Below, one piece after another: positions 4,607-5,806 of a stretch of 5,806 nt of DNA. A program made the position numbers and the translations under genes. Within the stretch, counting starts at the first letter, position 1. Every line of letters begins with the position of its first letter. The notes beneath the pieces were generated by a model. That model was not told the DNA's origin. It ran no database searches and saw only the letters and a list, made by a program, of their open reading frames with translations. This DNA is from Planctomycetota bacterium (GTDB lineage Bacteria; Planctomycetota; Phycisphaerae; Sedimentisphaerales; Anaerobacaceae): the NCBI GenBank assembly GCA_013202635.1, contig JABMRO010000036.1:1-5806 (forward strand), in the 5' to 3' direction.

Positions 4607-5437
4607 ATGAATGCATCCCATTCTCTCCGGCGCCTGCTTGTTGCCTGCATGATCATCACGATCCTGCTTACTCTTCACGAACTTACACTTCTTCCTAATG
4701 GGAAGCTTGGCGTGCACTTCCTGGATGTCGGCCAAGGCGATTCCACTCTTCTTATAACCCCCTCAGGCAAACAAGTCCTCGTCGATGGCGGGCCAGATAT
4801 GTCTACTCTTGAGCATCTAGGCAAACACATGCCTTTCTTTGACCGCACACTCGACCTCGTTATCCTCACACATCCACATGACGATCACCTCGCATCCTTT
4901 CCAGAAGTTTTTAAGCGATACAAAGTTAAACGTGTTCTTCTTGCCGGAACCGAGCTTGGACCCTCCAGATACCATGCGCTTCTTAATGAAATTACTGGGC
5001 AACAAATCCCAGTGATTATCACAAATCCTCTTAAGGATATTGATCTTGGTGATGGTGTTGTCCTTGATGTAATTTGGCCCAATGCAAATGGCAGGAATGA
5101 GAAAAATCCTAATAATTCCTCGGTTGTTATCCGCGCCTTATATAAGGAAGAATCTATTCTTCTCACAGGTGACATCGAAATAGAAGCTGAAGAAGAAATC
5201 CTAGTAACTGGTGCTGATCTTAGTTCAACTATTCTTAAGGTCGCACACCATGGATCCAAGACTTCATCTTTAACCAGCTTCCTCCTGATGGTGAAGCCTG
5301 AACAGGCGATTATTTCTGTCGGCGAAGAGAATGCTTTTGGACATCCGCATGAGGCAACCTTAAGCCGCTTTAAAACCCTTGAAGTTCCAGTTGCCTTAAC
5401 TGCATCAAATAGCCCCATTTCTTTCGAATTTCGTTAG
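4607..5437 (+). CDS. Membrane-anchored ComEC-like MBL-fold hydrolase
   Basis: The ATG at 4607 gives 276 aa; an in-frame GTG at 4595 would add four residues (280 aa). Neither has a clear Shine-Dalgarno. With the 280-aa numbering, basic residues SLRR precede one hydrophobic segment (about 14-33), a signal anchor that would place the domain outside the membrane. The metallo-beta-lactamase fold follows: LDVGQGDS (43-50), DGGP (64-67), metal-binding H93-x-H95-x-D97-H98 in THPHDDHL, the metal-bridging Asp in LLTGD (D193), KVAHHGSKTS (215-224) and GHPHEATL (249-256). The DVGQGDS and AHHGS signatures are those of the C-terminal domain of ComEC/Rec2, the DNA-uptake protein. Here the domain is standalone, without the competence transmembrane domain. 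Related proteins may act as extracellular nucleases or phosphodiesterases in DNA uptake, but that role is inferred. It lies just after the last attC and 24 bp before the next gene, so it probably starts a host operon. Confidence 0.92.
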   Translation: MNASHSLRRLLVACMIITILLTLHELTLLPNGKLGVHFLDVGQGDSTLLITPSGKQVLVDGGPDMSTLEHLGKHMPFFDRTLDLVILTHPHDDHLASFPEVFKRYKVKRVLLAGTELGPSRYHALLNEITGQQIPVIITNPLKDIDLGDGVVLDVIWPNANGRNEKNPNNSSVVIRALYKEESILLTGDIEIEAEEEILVTGADLSSTILKVAHHGSKTSSLTSFLLMVKPEQAIISVGEENAFGHPHEATLSRFKTLEVPVALTASNSPISFEFR

Positions 5438-5461
5438 CAACAAGCCATTTGAGCCCCTAAA

Positions 5462-5806
5462 ATGCACAGAGTGAAAACTCTCCTACTCATTGCGGGCAGG
5501 TCGCGGCGTTTCTGGCCCCTTAAGGAAAAAACTTTCTTCCCTATCTGCGGAACGAATCTCTTGGAGATCACAACAGGGAGGCTCCAGGCTGCCGGACTTA
5601 CTGACATCACACTTGTTGGTGGTACACATAACCTTGAAGGTGTGGGCAAGCTATATCCTGAGTTTCCAACTGTCGAACAGAAAGATTTAGAGCTTGGAAT
5701 GCGTGGTGCACTGCTCGATGCGCTACCACAATGCGGAAATGACCGGGTTGTTATTGTTTGTGTAAACGATGTTATTGATTCTGCTGCATATTCAGAACTT
5801 ATTAAG
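5462..5806 (+). CDS. Sugar-phosphate nucleotidyltransferase, N-terminal part (cut by window edge)
   Basis: An open frame starts at ATG 5462 and stays open for 115 codons to the window edge. The N-terminus LLLIAGRSRRFWPLKEKTFFPICG (residues 7-30) has the layout of the nucleotidyltransferase signature: beta strand, glycine-containing loop, R-x-x-P-L and a Lys. LLEITTGRLQAAGLTDITLVGG and a later VNDV (105-108) support a mannose-1-phosphate guanylyltransferase or related family. These enzymes activate a sugar phosphate with a nucleoside triphosphate in the cytoplasm for cell-surface glycan synthesis. The usual GGxGTR loop is altered to AGRSRR, so substrate and activity are uncertain. It lies 24 bp after the MBL-fold gene on the same strand, with no terminator between, which suggests co-transcription. 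No Shine-Dalgarno is visible. Confidence 0.85.
   Translation, partial: MHRVKTLLLIAGRSRRFWPLKEKTFFPICGTNLLEITTGRLQAAGLTDITLVGGTHNLEGVGKLYPEFPTVEQKDLELGMRGALLDALPQCGNDRVVIVCVNDVIDSAAYSELIK

Noticed and set aside
4885..5418. 177-codon minus-strand frame
   Set aside because: It is antisense to the well-supported MBL-fold gene, whose catalytic motifs are all in the + frame.

Overview
This window is mostly the distal part of an integron gene-cassette array, followed by what looks like ordinary chromosome. Six attC recombination sites (one truncated at the left edge, five complete at 1145-1299, 2013-2155, 2451-2643, 2966-3109 and 4410-4553) cut the first 4.55 kb into five cassettes. The sites belong to one large family (143-193 bp). 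The identification rests on the R''/R' boxes: the two ends of each cassette complement each other even where the two boxes of a single attC do not. That is the pattern left by crossover between G and TT of the GTTRRRY box. No integrase gene or attI is in the window. From the attC polarity they would lie to the left, if they exist.

Layout: cassette 1 (34-1293) carries a JAMM-motif-like protein on the + strand behind a strong extended -10 promoter. Cassette 2 (1294-2149) carries a polytopic membrane protein in reverse orientation. Cassette 3 (2150-2637) encodes a 79-aa Cys-rich protein just behind a perfect TATAAT. Cassette 4 (2638-3103) encodes a 75-aa charged orphan. Cassette 5 (3104-4547) carries, in reverse orientation, a 349-aa homologue of ATP phosphoribosyltransferase (HisG). 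After the last attC come a membrane-anchored ComEC-like metallo-beta-lactamase-fold hydrolase (about 4607-5437) and, 24 bp further on, the start of a sugar-phosphate nucleotidyltransferase that runs off the right edge. These two look like an operon of the host chromosome.

Organism: the window does not fix it. The standalone ComEC-type hydrolase, the near-absence of Shine-Dalgarno sequences, the short palindromic intergenic motifs (for example CCTGCCGGCAGG at 1-12) and the moderate GC of the flanking genes remind me of Patescibacteria/CPR genomes, but this is a low-confidence impression. TAA, TAG and TGA are all used as stops, so the standard bacterial code is in use.

How the parts relate: the cassette genes are not a pathway. 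They appear independently acquired, and at least two have -10 elements so close to the start codon that leaderless, cassette-autonomous expression is likely. The most unusual features are the complementarity of cassette ends well beyond the R boxes, palindromes inserted at the same point in two attC sites, the two-hairpin attC interior, and a HisG-like enzyme as cassette cargo.
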